Shown here: positions 27,952 through 37,028 of the stretch, in pieces
Numbering within the stretch: the first letter of the stretch is position 1
Layout: each line of letters opens with the position of its first letter
Source of the DNA: Aurantiacibacter sediminis
GTDB taxonomy: Bacteria; Pseudomonadota; Alphaproteobacteria; Sphingomonadales; Sphingomonadaceae
NCBI RefSeq assembly: GCF_016019885.1
Contig: NZ_JAEANY010000001.1
Location: forward strand, 1,016,204 to 1,080,203
Reading direction: 5' to 3'
DNA: 64,000 nt
Position numbers and translations under genes: made by a program
The notes under the pieces: model-generated
What the model saw: only the letters and a program-made list of their open reading frames with translations
Database searches by the model: none
What the model was told of the DNA's origin: nothing

Positions 27952-29222
27952 GCAAGCAATTGAAACTTTCGCTGATCGTTCTTGGCGTTGCCATCCTGAT
28001 TGCAGCGCTGATGATCTGGTTGCGTCCGGAACCGGAAGAGCAGCCGCGTAAGCAGCAGGCTCCCTTGGTCGAAGCGGTCGCTTTCCAAGCGGCGGCGGGG
28101 CCTATTCCGGTCATGGCTACGGGCAGCGTTCAGGCGCGGGACCAGGTGGTGGTCAGTCCGCAGGTTGGCGGTCGTCTTGCCTATGTCCATCCTGCGTTTC
28201 GCGAAGGCGGGACGGTTCCGGCAGGCGCTGTTGTGGTGCGTATCGAAGCGGCGGATTATCAGAACCAGGTTCGCATTGCTCAGGCTGACGTTGCGGCGCA
28301 GAATGTGAATGTCCTGCAGGCGCAAGAGGAAGTTGAAATTGCGCGCGATGAGCTGGCGCGGTTCGGCGCTCGTGAAGCTGCTCGCTCCGGAGATGCGCAG
28401 GGTTCGCGCATTCTGCCTCCGGATGGACTTGCTTCAGCCGGGACCGCGCGATCTGCGCCTCCCGTCAACGCCAATGGCCTCGCATCGCGCGAACCGCAGC
28501 TCCGCTCCGCTCAGGCGGCGAGAGACCGTGCGCAGGCCAATCTTTCTGTCGCGCAGCTTTCGCTCGCACGCACGCGCATCACCTCGCCGTTCCGCGGACT
28601 CGTACAGGAAGAAAGCGTCGCAGTCGGCTCGCTTGTGCAGCCCGGACAAGCGCTGGGTTCCATTGTTTCGACTTCCGCTTTCGAAGTGCGCCTATCGCTG
28701 ACCGCGGATGAAGCTGCCCTGATTCCCGGCCTGCTTGGCGGTGGACGTGGGCAGATTCCTGCCAGCGTCTTTTACGATTTCGGCGGATTGACCTATCGCT
28801 GGGATGCGAGGGTCGATCGCGCCGATGTCAGCCTTGATGCAGAGACGCGCAACGTTGAGGTCTTCCTCCAGGTCCCCAATCCGCTGAACGGCGGTGTGCA
28901 GGTTACGCAAGATGGCGAAGAGCCTGCTGGCACACCAGCGCCGCCACTCTTGCTCGGCGCATTCGTGCGCGGGGAGATTACCGGCGCAGTGATCGAAGAC
29001 TACGCTGAAATCCCGGCACAGGCGCTGAGGCCCGGAAATGAAATCTGGGTTGTGCGCGATGGCCAGCTGCGAATTCTGCCCGTCCGGGTAATCCAGCGCT
29101 CGGATAACCTTGCCTATGTCAGCACGCCGACACTGGCGCAGGGCGGGTATCTCGTCACCAGCAGCCTGCCGACGCCGAGCGATGGTATGGCCGTGCGCCT
29201 CTCCGGTGAGAATTCCCAATGA
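27948..29222 (+). CDS. RND efflux periplasmic adaptor (membrane fusion protein)
   Basis: HlyD/AcrA-type adaptor of 424 residues with one N-terminal membrane anchor (about 7-25), a lipoyl/barrel-sandwich domain split by a helical hairpin (about 60-240; SVQARDQVVVSPQVGGRLAY and TRITSPFRGLVQEESVAVGS), then beta-barrel and membrane-proximal domains. The hairpin has an unusual Ser/Pro/Gly-rich insertion around 145-180 (SGDAQGSRILPPDGL onward). It is coupled to both neighbours by 4-base overlaps. Confidence 0.92.
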   Translation: MSKQLKLSLIVLGVAILIAALMIWLRPEPEEQPRKQQAPLVEAVAFQAAAGPIPVMATGSVQARDQVVVSPQVGGRLAYVHPAFREGGTVPAGAVVVRIEAADYQNQVRIAQADVAAQNVNVLQAQEEVEIARDELARFGAREAARSGDAQGSRILPPDGLASAGTARSAPPVNANGLASREPQLRSAQAARDRAQANLSVAQLSLARTRITSPFRGLVQEESVAVGSLVQPGQALGSIVSTSAFEVRLSLTADEAALIPGLLGGGRGQIPASVFYDFGGLTYRWDARVDRADVSLDAETRNVEVFLQVPNPLNGGVQVTQDGEEPAGTPAPPLLLGAFVRGEITGAVIEDYAEIPAQALRPGNEIWVVRDGQLRILPVRVIQRSDNLAYVSTPTLAQGGYLVTSSLPTPSDGMAVRLSGENSQ

Positions 29223-32200
29223 CCGAGGGCGAGGACAACGCAAACGAAAATGGCGCGCCGACTGATGATGGTGCGCCAAGCGAAGATGGCGCGACAGATC
29301 GTTTCGGCAATGTGTCAAAGGATCGTGCACGCGACCGCAAGGGCGTAATCGCCTTCATGGCGCGCAATGGCGTGGCGGCAAATCTGCTGCTCGTGTTCAT
29401 GGTCGTCGCGGGAGTGGTCGCCTACAATAATATCGTGCAGGAGGTGTTCGCCGAAAGCAGCCTCGATACGATTGCCGTCACTGTCGATTATCCCGGTGCA
29501 ACGCCTGAGGAAATCGAGGAATCCATCGTCCAGCGCGTGGAAGAAGCGGTCGGCGCGATCGAAGGCGTGAAGGAAATCACCTCAACTGCAAATGAAGGCT
29601 CGGGCACGGTCAATGTCGAGCTGGAACTCGGCACCAATATGTCGGACGCGCTCGACGAAGTGAAGTCCGAAGTCGACCAGATCCAGACATTCCCCGGCGA
29701 CGCTGAAGAGCCCAATGTGCGCGAGCTGACCACGCGCCAGATCGTGATGCGGATCGCCCTATTCGGCGACGTGAATGAACGCTCTCTGAAAGAAAGCGCC
29801 TATGCGCTGGAAGATGCGATTTCAGGCCTCGACGATGTCAGCTATGTCGAGACCAGCGCGGTGCGCGATTACCGCGTCTATGCCGATGTACCGCAGGATC
29901 GATTGCAGGCACTGAACCTATCGCTGACAGACGTGTCGCGGATTGTCGCGGCGAGCAGTCTGGACAGTCCGGCCGGCTCGATCGACACCGAAACCGAAGA
30001 AGTGCGCGTGCGCACAGTCGGCCAGAATTACGACCAGCAGGATTTCGAGGATATCGTGCTGCTGAGCTCAGGCGATGGCGCGATTTTGCGGCTGAGCGAT
30101 GTCGCGACAGTCAGGGACGAATTCGAAGATGCCGACCTTGTCACGCGCTTCAATGACCAGCCCATGGTTTTCGTCGATGTCTATCGCACCAGTGATGAAC
30201 GTGTTCTCGATGTCGCCAATGCAGTGAAAGAATTGCTGGAGAGCGGACAGGCGCTGCCGCAAAACGTCAACTACGCCATCTGGAACGATCAGTCGCTTCT
30301 GCTTGAGGATCGGCTTTCGCTGCTGGTCAATAACGCCGCAATCGGGCTGCTCCTGGTCCTGATTGCGCTGACGCTATTCCTCGACCTGCGTCTCGCCTTC
30401 TGGACCGCAATCGGCATCGGCGCGACCTTTATCGGGGCCATCTTTATTCTCCAATATGCGGGGTCGAGCATCAACATGTTCTCCCTGTTCGGCTTCATTC
30501 TCGCCATCGGTCTGGTGGTGGATGACGCGGTGGTTGTCGGCGAGAATATCTATGCCGAACGCGAGCGCGGGCGAAGCGGCATGGGCGCCGCCATTGCCGG
30601 GGCGCAGCGCGTTCGCATTCCTGTCATCTTCGCTGTTCTGACGACGATTACAGCCTTTGCGCCGCTGCTGGCTGTGGGCGGGACAATCGGCAAGATCCTT
30701 GCCGATATTCCGTTGGTCGTGCTCGCAGTCCTGTTCCTCTCCCTGGTCGAAGCGCTGCTGGTTCTGCCGCATCACCTTAGTCATTTACCTGCCTCCGGAA
30801 CTGCTGCGAAAAACCGTGTCACCAAATTCTTCGAGAAGCTGCAAAACGCGGTCGACAAGCGGCTGAAGATTTTCGTGAATGGCCCGCTGGACCGGGCTCT
30901 CAATGTGTCGATCAAAATGCCATTCCTTGTGTTGTCTTGCGCACTGGCGGTACTGATCCTGTTCTTCGCAATGATCCCCGGCGGCATTATCAAGGCATCT
31001 TTCTTCCCCGATATTGAAGGCGACCGGGTCACGGCGCGGCTGGAAATGCCGGCGGGTACGACGATCGAGCGCACGGCCGAAGTCGTCGAGCGGATCGAGG
31101 CAGCAGGCGACCGAGCGATTGCGCGCTTTTACGATGGCGAGGTGACAGAGGCCCCATTCATAGAAGGAATTTTCTCCTCCACCGGACTGCAACAGGTTCA
31201 AGGCGGGCCCGATGGTTTGCGCTCCACTTTCCGCCCCTCGCTAGCGGATGTCGAGATCGGACTGATATCTGCGACCGATCGCGATATTTCCGCAACTGAG
31301 CTTGAGGAAGCTTGGCGAGAGGAGCTGGGCCCTGTGCCCGAGGCGCGATCCTTCACGATCAGCTCTTCGCTTCTCGAAGTCGGCGATCCGGTGAATGTGC
31401 AGGTTTCCCATCCTGAGAATGCCGTGCTGGACCAGATCGCCGAGCGGATTGTCGCTGAATTGCAAACTGTTGCCGGCGTCTTCGACATCGAAAGCGATCA
31501 GGATGCAGGTATGCGCGAAATCGAACTTCGCCTGAAGCCGGAAGCCCGGACGCTTGGCGTCACTTTGCAGGATGTCGCAGGGCAAGTGCGTGCCGCCTTC
31601 TTCGGCGCAGAAGCCGTACGCGTGCAGCGTGGCCGCGAAGACGTGCGCGTCTATGTCCGCCTGCCTGAAAGCGAACGCGATTCCGTCGCCGATATTGAGC
31701 GCTTCCGAATTCGCGTGCCGGGCGGATTTACGTCCGTCGGCGCGATTGCGGATGCGAGCTTCACCGAGGCACCGTCGGTCATTCGCCGCGAGGATGGACG
31801 CCGCATCGTGACGATTACGGGCGATGTCGATGAGGATGTGATTACCGGCCAGGAAGCGAGCACTGTACTCGAGCAAGACATCCTGCCTGCGATCACCGCG
31901 GACTATCCCGGCATGCGGTATTCCCTCGGCGGGGAGCAGGAAGAACAGCAGGAAAGCTTCGGCGATCTGGGCGCGGCATTCGGCCTTGCGCTGATCGTTA
32001 TCTACGCGCTGCTCGCGATCCCCTTCAAATCCTACACCCAGCCTTTGATCATCATGGCCGCAATCCCGTTTGGCTTGGTCGGCGCGCTGTTCGGGCACCT
32101 GTTGCTCGGCATCCCGGTTGGCATCCTCTCGATGTTCGGGATCGTCGCTCTCTCAGGAGTGATCATCAACGGCTCGCTGGTCCTGATCGACTTCCTGAAT

Positions 32201-32509
32201 GAGAATCTGGATGAAGGCATGGCACCCGAAGATGCGATGATGGCGGCTGCCAAATCGCGATTCCGCCCGATCATGCTGACAGCCGTCACGACCTTTCTCG
32301 GCGTGGCACCGATCACGTTCGAAACGAGCGTGCAGGCGCAGTTCCTCATCCCGATGTCCGCCAGCCTTGGCTTTGGCGTGCTGATCGGCACGATCCTGCT
32401 AATGCTGGTGATTCCGGCGCTCGCTATGATCCACATGCGCGCAAAGAAAAGGGTCAATCTCGCGCTTGGGCGAGACGACCCTTATCCTGAGCTTACGCTC
32501 GCTTACTGA
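29219..32509 (+). CDS. RND (HAE1/AcrB-like) efflux transporter
   Basis: Inner-membrane proton-driven exporter of 1096 residues, about 50 longer than AcrB because of a Glu/Asp/Gly-rich N-terminal tail (about 1-40). It has 12 predicted membrane helices and two large periplasmic loops. The proton-relay pair Asp435-Asp436 lies in IGLVVDDAVVVGENIY on helix 4. With the upstream OMF and adaptor it makes a complete pump; the substrate cannot be read from sequence. The last 7 bases overlap the convergent amylase gene. Confidence 0.93.
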   Translation: MTEGEDNANENGAPTDDGAPSEDGATDRFGNVSKDRARDRKGVIAFMARNGVAANLLLVFMVVAGVVAYNNIVQEVFAESSLDTIAVTVDYPGATPEEIEESIVQRVEEAVGAIEGVKEITSTANEGSGTVNVELELGTNMSDALDEVKSEVDQIQTFPGDAEEPNVRELTTRQIVMRIALFGDVNERSLKESAYALEDAISGLDDVSYVETSAVRDYRVYADVPQDRLQALNLSLTDVSRIVAASSLDSPAGSIDTETEEVRVRTVGQNYDQQDFEDIVLLSSGDGAILRLSDVATVRDEFEDADLVTRFNDQPMVFVDVYRTSDERVLDVANAVKELLESGQALPQNVNYAIWNDQSLLLEDRLSLLVNNAAIGLLLVLIALTLFLDLRLAFWTAIGIGATFIGAIFILQYAGSSINMFSLFGFILAIGLVVDDAVVVGENIYAERERGRSGMGAAIAGAQRVRIPVIFAVLTTITAFAPLLAVGGTIGKILADIPLVVLAVLFLSLVEALLVLPHHLSHLPASGTAAKNRVTKFFEKLQNAVDKRLKIFVNGPLDRALNVSIKMPFLVLSCALAVLILFFAMIPGGIIKASFFPDIEGDRVTARLEMPAGTTIERTAEVVERIEAAGDRAIARFYDGEVTEAPFIEGIFSSTGLQQVQGGPDGLRSTFRPSLADVEIGLISATDRDISATELEEAWREELGPVPEARSFTISSSLLEVGDPVNVQVSHPENAVLDQIAERIVAELQTVAGVFDIESDQDAGMREIELRLKPEARTLGVTLQDVAGQVRAAFFGAEAVRVQRGREDVRVYVRLPESERDSVADIERFRIRVPGGFTSVGAIADASFTEAPSVIRREDGRRIVTITGDVDEDVITGQEASTVLEQDILPAITADYPGMRYSLGGEQEEQQESFGDLGAAFGLALIVIYALLAIPFKSYTQPLIIMAAIPFGLVGALFGHLLLGIPVGILSMFGIVALSGVIINGSLVLIDFLNENLDEGMAPEDAMMAAAKSRFRPIMLTAVTTFLGVAPITFETSVQAQFLIPMSASLGFGVLIGTILLMLVIPALAMIHMRAKKRVNLALGRDDPYPELTLAY

Positions 32510-33927
32510 CCGCTATTGTTGCTCGCGAGCAGGCGGAAGCCCCACGCCGGCAGCGAAACCGTGTCACCTTGTGCCAGTGTGACGGCTTCGCCCGTGCGGA
32601 ATTCGGAATAGCTGCCTGCGGCAATACCGTCTGACAGGGTGGCTTCGACCGGGCTGTCCGACATGTTGAACAGGCCGACCACCTTATTGCCATCCTGTTC
32701 GCGCACCCAGGCGAAAAGTTGCTCAGGCTGGTCGTTGACGACCTGCTGCATGCGTGCGCCCCAGCGACCATTGTGCAACGCCGGGTTTTCCGTGCGGAAT
32801 GCGATCAGGTCGGTCAGCAACTCGCCATAATCGCAATCCTCGCCCTGGCTCCAGTCGATGGGATCGCGCTCGAAGAATTCGAGCCGCTTGGCGTTGCAGG
32901 CCTCCTGACCGTTATGGATCAGCGGCAGGCCTTCGCCGGTGAAACTGAGCGCTGTCATGATTTCGAGTGCATCGCCGTAATTTTCATACAGCGTGCCTTC
33001 CCACGCATTGCTGTCGTGGTTCTCGATATAGGTCATGCGCATGGCTTCGCGCGGCCACAAGCTTTCATTCTCAGCGTAATAGCCGAAAAAGCTGGTGGCG
33101 TTGCCATTGCCCTGCGCGACGTTTTTCGAGGTATTGTGCCAATCCCATGCATAGGTCGCATCGAAACTGGCGCGGTGAAAAGCTGTTTCCTGCACTTCGC
33201 CGAGCATGAAGACCGGGCGAATTTCATCGAGCCGGGCGCGCATCGTTTCCCAGAAATCTACAGGGACATAGCCTGCAACATCGGCGCGGAAGCCGTCGAT
33301 TTCGAAATCGCGGACCCAATATTCCATGGCGAGGCCGACATGCTCACGCACGCCCGGCTGCGACCAGTCGAGATCGATGATGTCGGACCAGTCCCACCAC
33401 GGGGTGGGGCGGAAGTCGCCATCCCATGTCTTTTCGTACCAATCGGGGTGATCGGTCGCGAGTTGGTTGTCCCAGGCGGTGTGGTTCGCCACCAGATCGA
33501 GGATTACCTTGAAGCCCTGCTCATGCGCGGCATCGACGAAGCTGCGGAAGTCCTCTTCGGTCCCGAATTCGGGATTGACCGCGTAATAGTCCTGCACCGA
33601 GTAGGGGCTGCCGAGAGTGCCTTTACGATTCACCTCGCCAATTGGGTGGATGGGCATCAGCCACAGGATATCGACGCCCATTTCAGCCAGGCGCGGGAGC
33701 TCTTCCTCGGCCGCGGCGAAAGTACCCTCTTCGGTGAAATGGCGCGTATTGATCTGGTAGAGCACCGCATCGCGGCTCCATTCCGGATTTTCGATCTGGA
33801 CATAGGATTGCGGTGTCCAAGGATCGTTTTGGGCGTTCGCTGCAGGTTCTTGCGCTCCCGAACCCATCGCATAGGCACTGCCTGCCATCAGGGCAGTGGC
33901 AGCAGCGCCGATCAGAAATTTACGCAT
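32503..33927 (-). CDS. secreted alpha-amylase-family glycoside hydrolase (GH13)
   Basis: Glycoside hydrolase of 474 residues with a signal peptide (MRKFLIGAAATALMAGSAYA, cleavage after AYA), so it is exported to the periplasm or beyond. The (beta/alpha)8 GH13 motifs are complete: DLVANHT (region I), GFRADVAG with nucleophile Asp216, GEVQE with acid/base Glu244, and ENHDS with Asp305. It probably cleaves alpha-1,4-glucans. It is the second gene of the MFS-amylase operon on the minus strand and overlaps the MFS gene by 8 bases. LacI-type control is inferred from the site at 35571. Confidence 0.92.
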   Translation of the reverse strand: MRKFLIGAAATALMAGSAYAMGSGAQEPAANAQNDPWTPQSYVQIENPEWSRDAVLYQINTRHFTEEGTFAAAEEELPRLAEMGVDILWLMPIHPIGEVNRKGTLGSPYSVQDYYAVNPEFGTEEDFRSFVDAAHEQGFKVILDLVANHTAWDNQLATDHPDWYEKTWDGDFRPTPWWDWSDIIDLDWSQPGVREHVGLAMEYWVRDFEIDGFRADVAGYVPVDFWETMRARLDEIRPVFMLGEVQETAFHRASFDATYAWDWHNTSKNVAQGNGNATSFFGYYAENESLWPREAMRMTYIENHDSNAWEGTLYENYGDALEIMTALSFTGEGLPLIHNGQEACNAKRLEFFERDPIDWSQGEDCDYGELLTDLIAFRTENPALHNGRWGARMQQVVNDQPEQLFAWVREQDGNKVVGLFNMSDSPVEATLSDGIAAGSYSEFRTGEAVTLAQGDTVSLPAWGFRLLASNNSGQ

Positions 33928-35482
33928 TTACAGTCTCCGTTGAGGTTTCGCCCGGCACTTGCACGCGAAGCATGGCGAGGCCCGCGAGCGTCCAGCTGGC
34001 GGCGGCAAACAGCATCGTCCAAATCGGTTCGCCCGGGAAAAAAGCATTCATGACGCTGCCCATCAAAGTCGCAACCAGCAGCTGCGGCACGACGATAAAA
34101 ATGTTAAACAGGCCCATGTAGATGCCGAGCTTCTTCTGCGGCAGGCTGCTTGCAAGGATGGCGTAGGGCATCGCGAGGATCGAAGCCCAGGCGATACCTT
34201 TAAGAACCTCGCAGATGATTAGCAGGTTCGGATCGCGCAGCACGAAGAAGCCGAGGAAACCCAGCGCACCGAGCAGCAGGCAAGTCATGTGCGTGCGCAC
34301 TTTGCCGATCTTGCGGGCGAGGGCGGGCAGCACCAGCAAAGCTGCGACTGCCGCAACGCCGTTCTGTACAGTGTAGATCAGGTTCCACCAGTTCGCGCCC
34401 TCATTATAGGCAGCGGTAGTCGGGTCGGCACTGCCGTAGAAATATTGTGAGACGATCGGGCCGGAATAGATCCACATGATGAAGAGCGCGGACCAACTGA
34501 AGAACTGCACCAGCGCGAGCCGCTTCATTGTTTCCGGCATGCCCGAAAAATCGCCGACGATGCTGGAGAGCATGTTTGCATGCTTGCCCTGCTTGGCCAT
34601 GGAGATTCCCAGCGCACTCAAAACGCCATAGGTCGCCAGCAGACCGCCGAGCAGGTAGATTTCCTTCTGAAGTTCCAGCGGCTCGACCGACAGTGCGACA
34701 AGGGCTCCAGCAAAGATCCACAAGATCGGCGACAGATAGCTTTTCGAGGCAAGCGCGCTAACGCTTTCCCCTTCATCGACTTCGCGCTCAGCCTCGAATG
34801 CGGCCATTTGTTCGGGCGAATATTCCTTGGTCGTGAAGACGGTCCACATGATCGCGCTGAACAGGGCGACGCCGCCAGCCCAAAAGCTCCATTTGACAGT
34901 GTCCGGGATCTGCCCATCGGTAGCCACATTGCTCACGCCGAACTGATCTAGCAGCCATGGAAAGATTGCCGCGACCACCGCGCCCGCACCGATAAATGCG
35001 GTCTGCACGGCGTAGCCAGTCGCATGTTGCGACTTGTCGAGCATATCGCCGACAAAGGCGCGAAAAGGCTCCATCGCGATGTTAAGGCTTGCGTCGAGAA
35101 TCCACAGCAGCGCGGCAGCAAACAGAAGGGGCGCAGCAAACGTGGGGGCAAGCGGCATCAGGAAAAGAGAAATCGCCGCGAGCAGCGCGCCGGTCATGAA
35201 ATAGGGACGGCGGCGGCCGAAGCTGTTCCAGGTCTTATCCGAAAGGTGTCCGATGATGGGCTGCACGATCAGGCCGGTCAGCGGGGCTGCGACCCATAGC
35301 GCGGGCAGATCGTCCATGCTCGCGCCCAGCGTCTGGAAGATGCGGCTCATATTGCCGTTCTGCAGGACGAAACCGATCTGAATGCCGAAGAAGCCGAAGC
35401 TCATATTGGCAAGGCTGCCCCAGCCCATTTGCGGCTTGCGCGTAGGTGAAATGCTGGGCTGCGCGCCCTGAACCGATGCCAT
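33920..35482 (-). CDS. MFS sugar:proton symporter (maltose/maltodextrin type)
   Basis: A transporter of 520 residues with 12 hydrophobic helices in the GPH/SLC45-like group that includes bacterial maltose and sucrose carriers (MalY and SucP types). The loop GHLSDKTWNSFGRRRPYF after helix 2-3 is the family-typical motif A, and LDASLNIAMEPFRAFVGDML is also recognisable. Its operon partner is the secreted amylase, and the locus holds a TonB receptor, GH13 and GH97 enzymes, so an import role for maltose or maltodextrins across the inner membrane is likely. The exact sugar is inferred. Confidence 0.88.
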   Translation of the reverse strand: MASVQGAQPSISPTRKPQMGWGSLANMSFGFFGIQIGFVLQNGNMSRIFQTLGASMDDLPALWVAAPLTGLIVQPIIGHLSDKTWNSFGRRRPYFMTGALLAAISLFLMPLAPTFAAPLLFAAALLWILDASLNIAMEPFRAFVGDMLDKSQHATGYAVQTAFIGAGAVVAAIFPWLLDQFGVSNVATDGQIPDTVKWSFWAGGVALFSAIMWTVFTTKEYSPEQMAAFEAEREVDEGESVSALASKSYLSPILWIFAGALVALSVEPLELQKEIYLLGGLLATYGVLSALGISMAKQGKHANMLSSIVGDFSGMPETMKRLALVQFFSWSALFIMWIYSGPIVSQYFYGSADPTTAAYNEGANWWNLIYTVQNGVAAVAALLVLPALARKIGKVRTHMTCLLLGALGFLGFFVLRDPNLLIICEVLKGIAWASILAMPYAILASSLPQKKLGIYMGLFNIFIVVPQLLVATLMGSVMNAFFPGEPIWTMLFAAASWTLAGLAMLRVQVPGETSTETVNA

Positions 35483-35570
35483 TGAAAAACCTCTTCCCGT
35501 ATCCCGTGGGCGGATGGTTCACGCCATCCTGCTCCAAGTGCAATTGGCTGGCATTAAAACCCGCCTGCGA

Positions 35571-35587
35571 CAATACGTATACGAATG
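35571..35587. promoter_or_regulatory. predicted LacI-family operator before the MFS-amylase operon
   Basis: CAATACGTATACGAATG, with the perfect core CGTATACG at 35576-35583. It lies 89 bases upstream of the MFS start and 12 bases after the end of the lacI-type gene. Its reverse complement shares CGTATACGTAT with the site at 36877-36887 upstream of the TonB receptor. Confidence 0.65.
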
Positions 35588-35598
35588 TGAAGCGCGGC

Positions 35599-36633
35599 TT
35601 AGTCGCCGGTGCTGCCACGCTTGATCAGGCGGGCAGGCAGGCGATTGTCGGGCTTCTCCTTGCCCTCCACGTCGGCAAGCAATGTGGCGATCAGACGTTC
35701 GCCCGCACCTTTGATATCCTGCATGATCGTAGTGAGCGGCGGATTGGTAAGGCTGGCGGAGGGGATATCGTCGAAGCCGATAACGGACACGTCGTCCGGC
35801 ACTTTGCGGCCTACTTCCGCAAGTGCGCGCATTGCGCCGATCGCGATCAGGTCGCTTGCCGCAAAGATCGCATCGAAATCCTTTGCTGACTTCAGGAGAT
35901 CTTTCGCAGCGCCATAGCCCGCTTCTTCGGTGGTAATCGCATCGAATTGCAGGCCAGTGTCCGGCTCAATCCCGGCCTTGACGAGAGCGGCGTAGAGGCC
36001 CTGATAGCGGCTTTCGAATTCGGGATAGTGTTCGTCCGCGTGGCCGAGAAAGGCGATCTTGCGCCGTCCTTTAGAAAGCAGATGTTCGCCCGCCATTTGC
36101 CCGGCACCGAAATTGTCCGAGCCAACAGTTGTTCCGTTGAGGTCGCTTGATACAGAGCCCCAGCGCGCGAAATGCGTGCCTTGCTGCTCGAGCTGGTCGA
36201 GCCGCTGCTTGTAGAGCGTGAAGTCGCCATAGCCGAGCAGGATTAGGCCATCCGCGCGGTGGCTGTCTTGATATTGCATGTGCCAATCGTCTTCCATGCG
36301 CTGGAAGGAAATCAGCAGGTCGAGCCCGCGATTGGCGCAGGCGCGAGTGATCGATCCCAGCATGGCAAGGAAGAAGGGGTTGATCATGCTTTCATCGGGA
36401 GTGGGATCCTCGAAGAAAAGCAGGGCGATGGTATTGGATCGTTGGGAGCGGAGTGAAGAGGCATTCTTGTCGACCGTGTAATTCAGATCGCGGGCGATTT
36501 CCTTGATCCGTGCGCGCGTTTTCTCGCTAACGGACTTGTCCCCGCGCAAGGCGCGGCTGACGGTCGGCTGCGATACCCCGGCAAGATAGGCAATGTCGAA
36601 ACTGGTCGGCCGACCAGTCGGGGCGCGTCCCAT
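35599..36633 (-). CDS. LacI-family transcriptional regulator of the glucan locus
   Basis: The protein has 344 residues. The N-terminal helix-turn-helix and hinge (about 11-62) contain [20 protein letters not shown], and the rest is a periplasmic-binding-protein-like sensor domain (about 66-335, with [15 protein letters not shown] and [18 protein letters not shown] segments). It sits between the two arms of the maltodextrin locus and is most likely their regulator, acting at the CGTATACG sites. The ligand is probably maltose or a maltodextrin, by context only. Confidence 0.92.
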   Translation of the reverse strand: MGRAPTGRPTSFDIAYLAGVSQPTVSRALRGDKSVSEKTRARIKEIARDLNYTVDKNASSLRSQRSNTIALLFFEDPTPDESMINPFFLAMLGSITRACANRGLDLLISFQRMEDDWHMQYQDSHRADGLILLGYGDFTLYKQRLDQLEQQGTHFARWGSVSSDLNGTTVGSDNFGAGQMAGEHLLSKGRRKIAFLGHADEHYPEFESRYQGLYAALVKAGIEPDTGLQFDAITTEEAGYGAAKDLLKSAKDFDAIFAASDLIAIGAMRALAEVGRKVPDDVSVIGFDDIPSASLTNPPLTTIMQDIKGAGERLIATLLADVEGKEKPDNRLPARLIKRGSTGD

Positions 36634-37028
36634 GATCTCTCCCGCGGTGCCACTCCCTAGACACCGACAGTTGGACGGTAGGCCGGGCGTGCAACAATTG
36701 CAAACGAGATGGAGGCCGACAGGTCAGGTGAAAATTTGATCCGAAATCGCGAAAAACCGAGACTTGTATGACGGTTCCATGACTTGCCATCATAACGCGG
36801 CCGATCATCTAAGTCTCTGAATCTCAGAGATTCACATGCAGCATTTCTGCAACAGCGCATTCTATGCATAGGATTGCGTATACGTATGCTGTCTATCTTA
36901 TTGGCTCGAACCAACCGTAAATCACAAAACACGAGATTGGGCGAAAGACCCAACATGCGTGAGTTTTTTTTGGAGCAGGACTGCCGGGCGGGATTCCCAA
37001 ATCTCCCGGCCATTTTCCGGGGGAATAT
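36634..37028. promoter_or_regulatory. 395-base divergent control region with clustered palindromes
   Basis: No gene is seen here. It holds three palindromes within 70 bases: TGAATCTC-A-GAGATTCA (36818-36834, perfect 8+1+8), CTATGCATAG (36862-36871), and the CGTATACG operator (36877-36884). The stretch 36960-37028 before the TonB receptor contains a T8 run and GGGGGAATAT just before the ATG. A promoter for the receptor must lie between the operator and 37028, but no clear -10/-35 pair was found. Confidence 0.55.
36874..36889. promoter_or_regulatory. predicted LacI-family operator before the TonB receptor
   Basis: TTGCGTATACGTATGC, core CGTATACG at 36877-36884, about 145 bases upstream of the TonB receptor start. 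Its first six bases, TTGCGT, could be a -35, so bound regulator would block RNA polymerase. It matches the reverse complement of the 35571 site over 11 bases. Confidence 0.65.
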
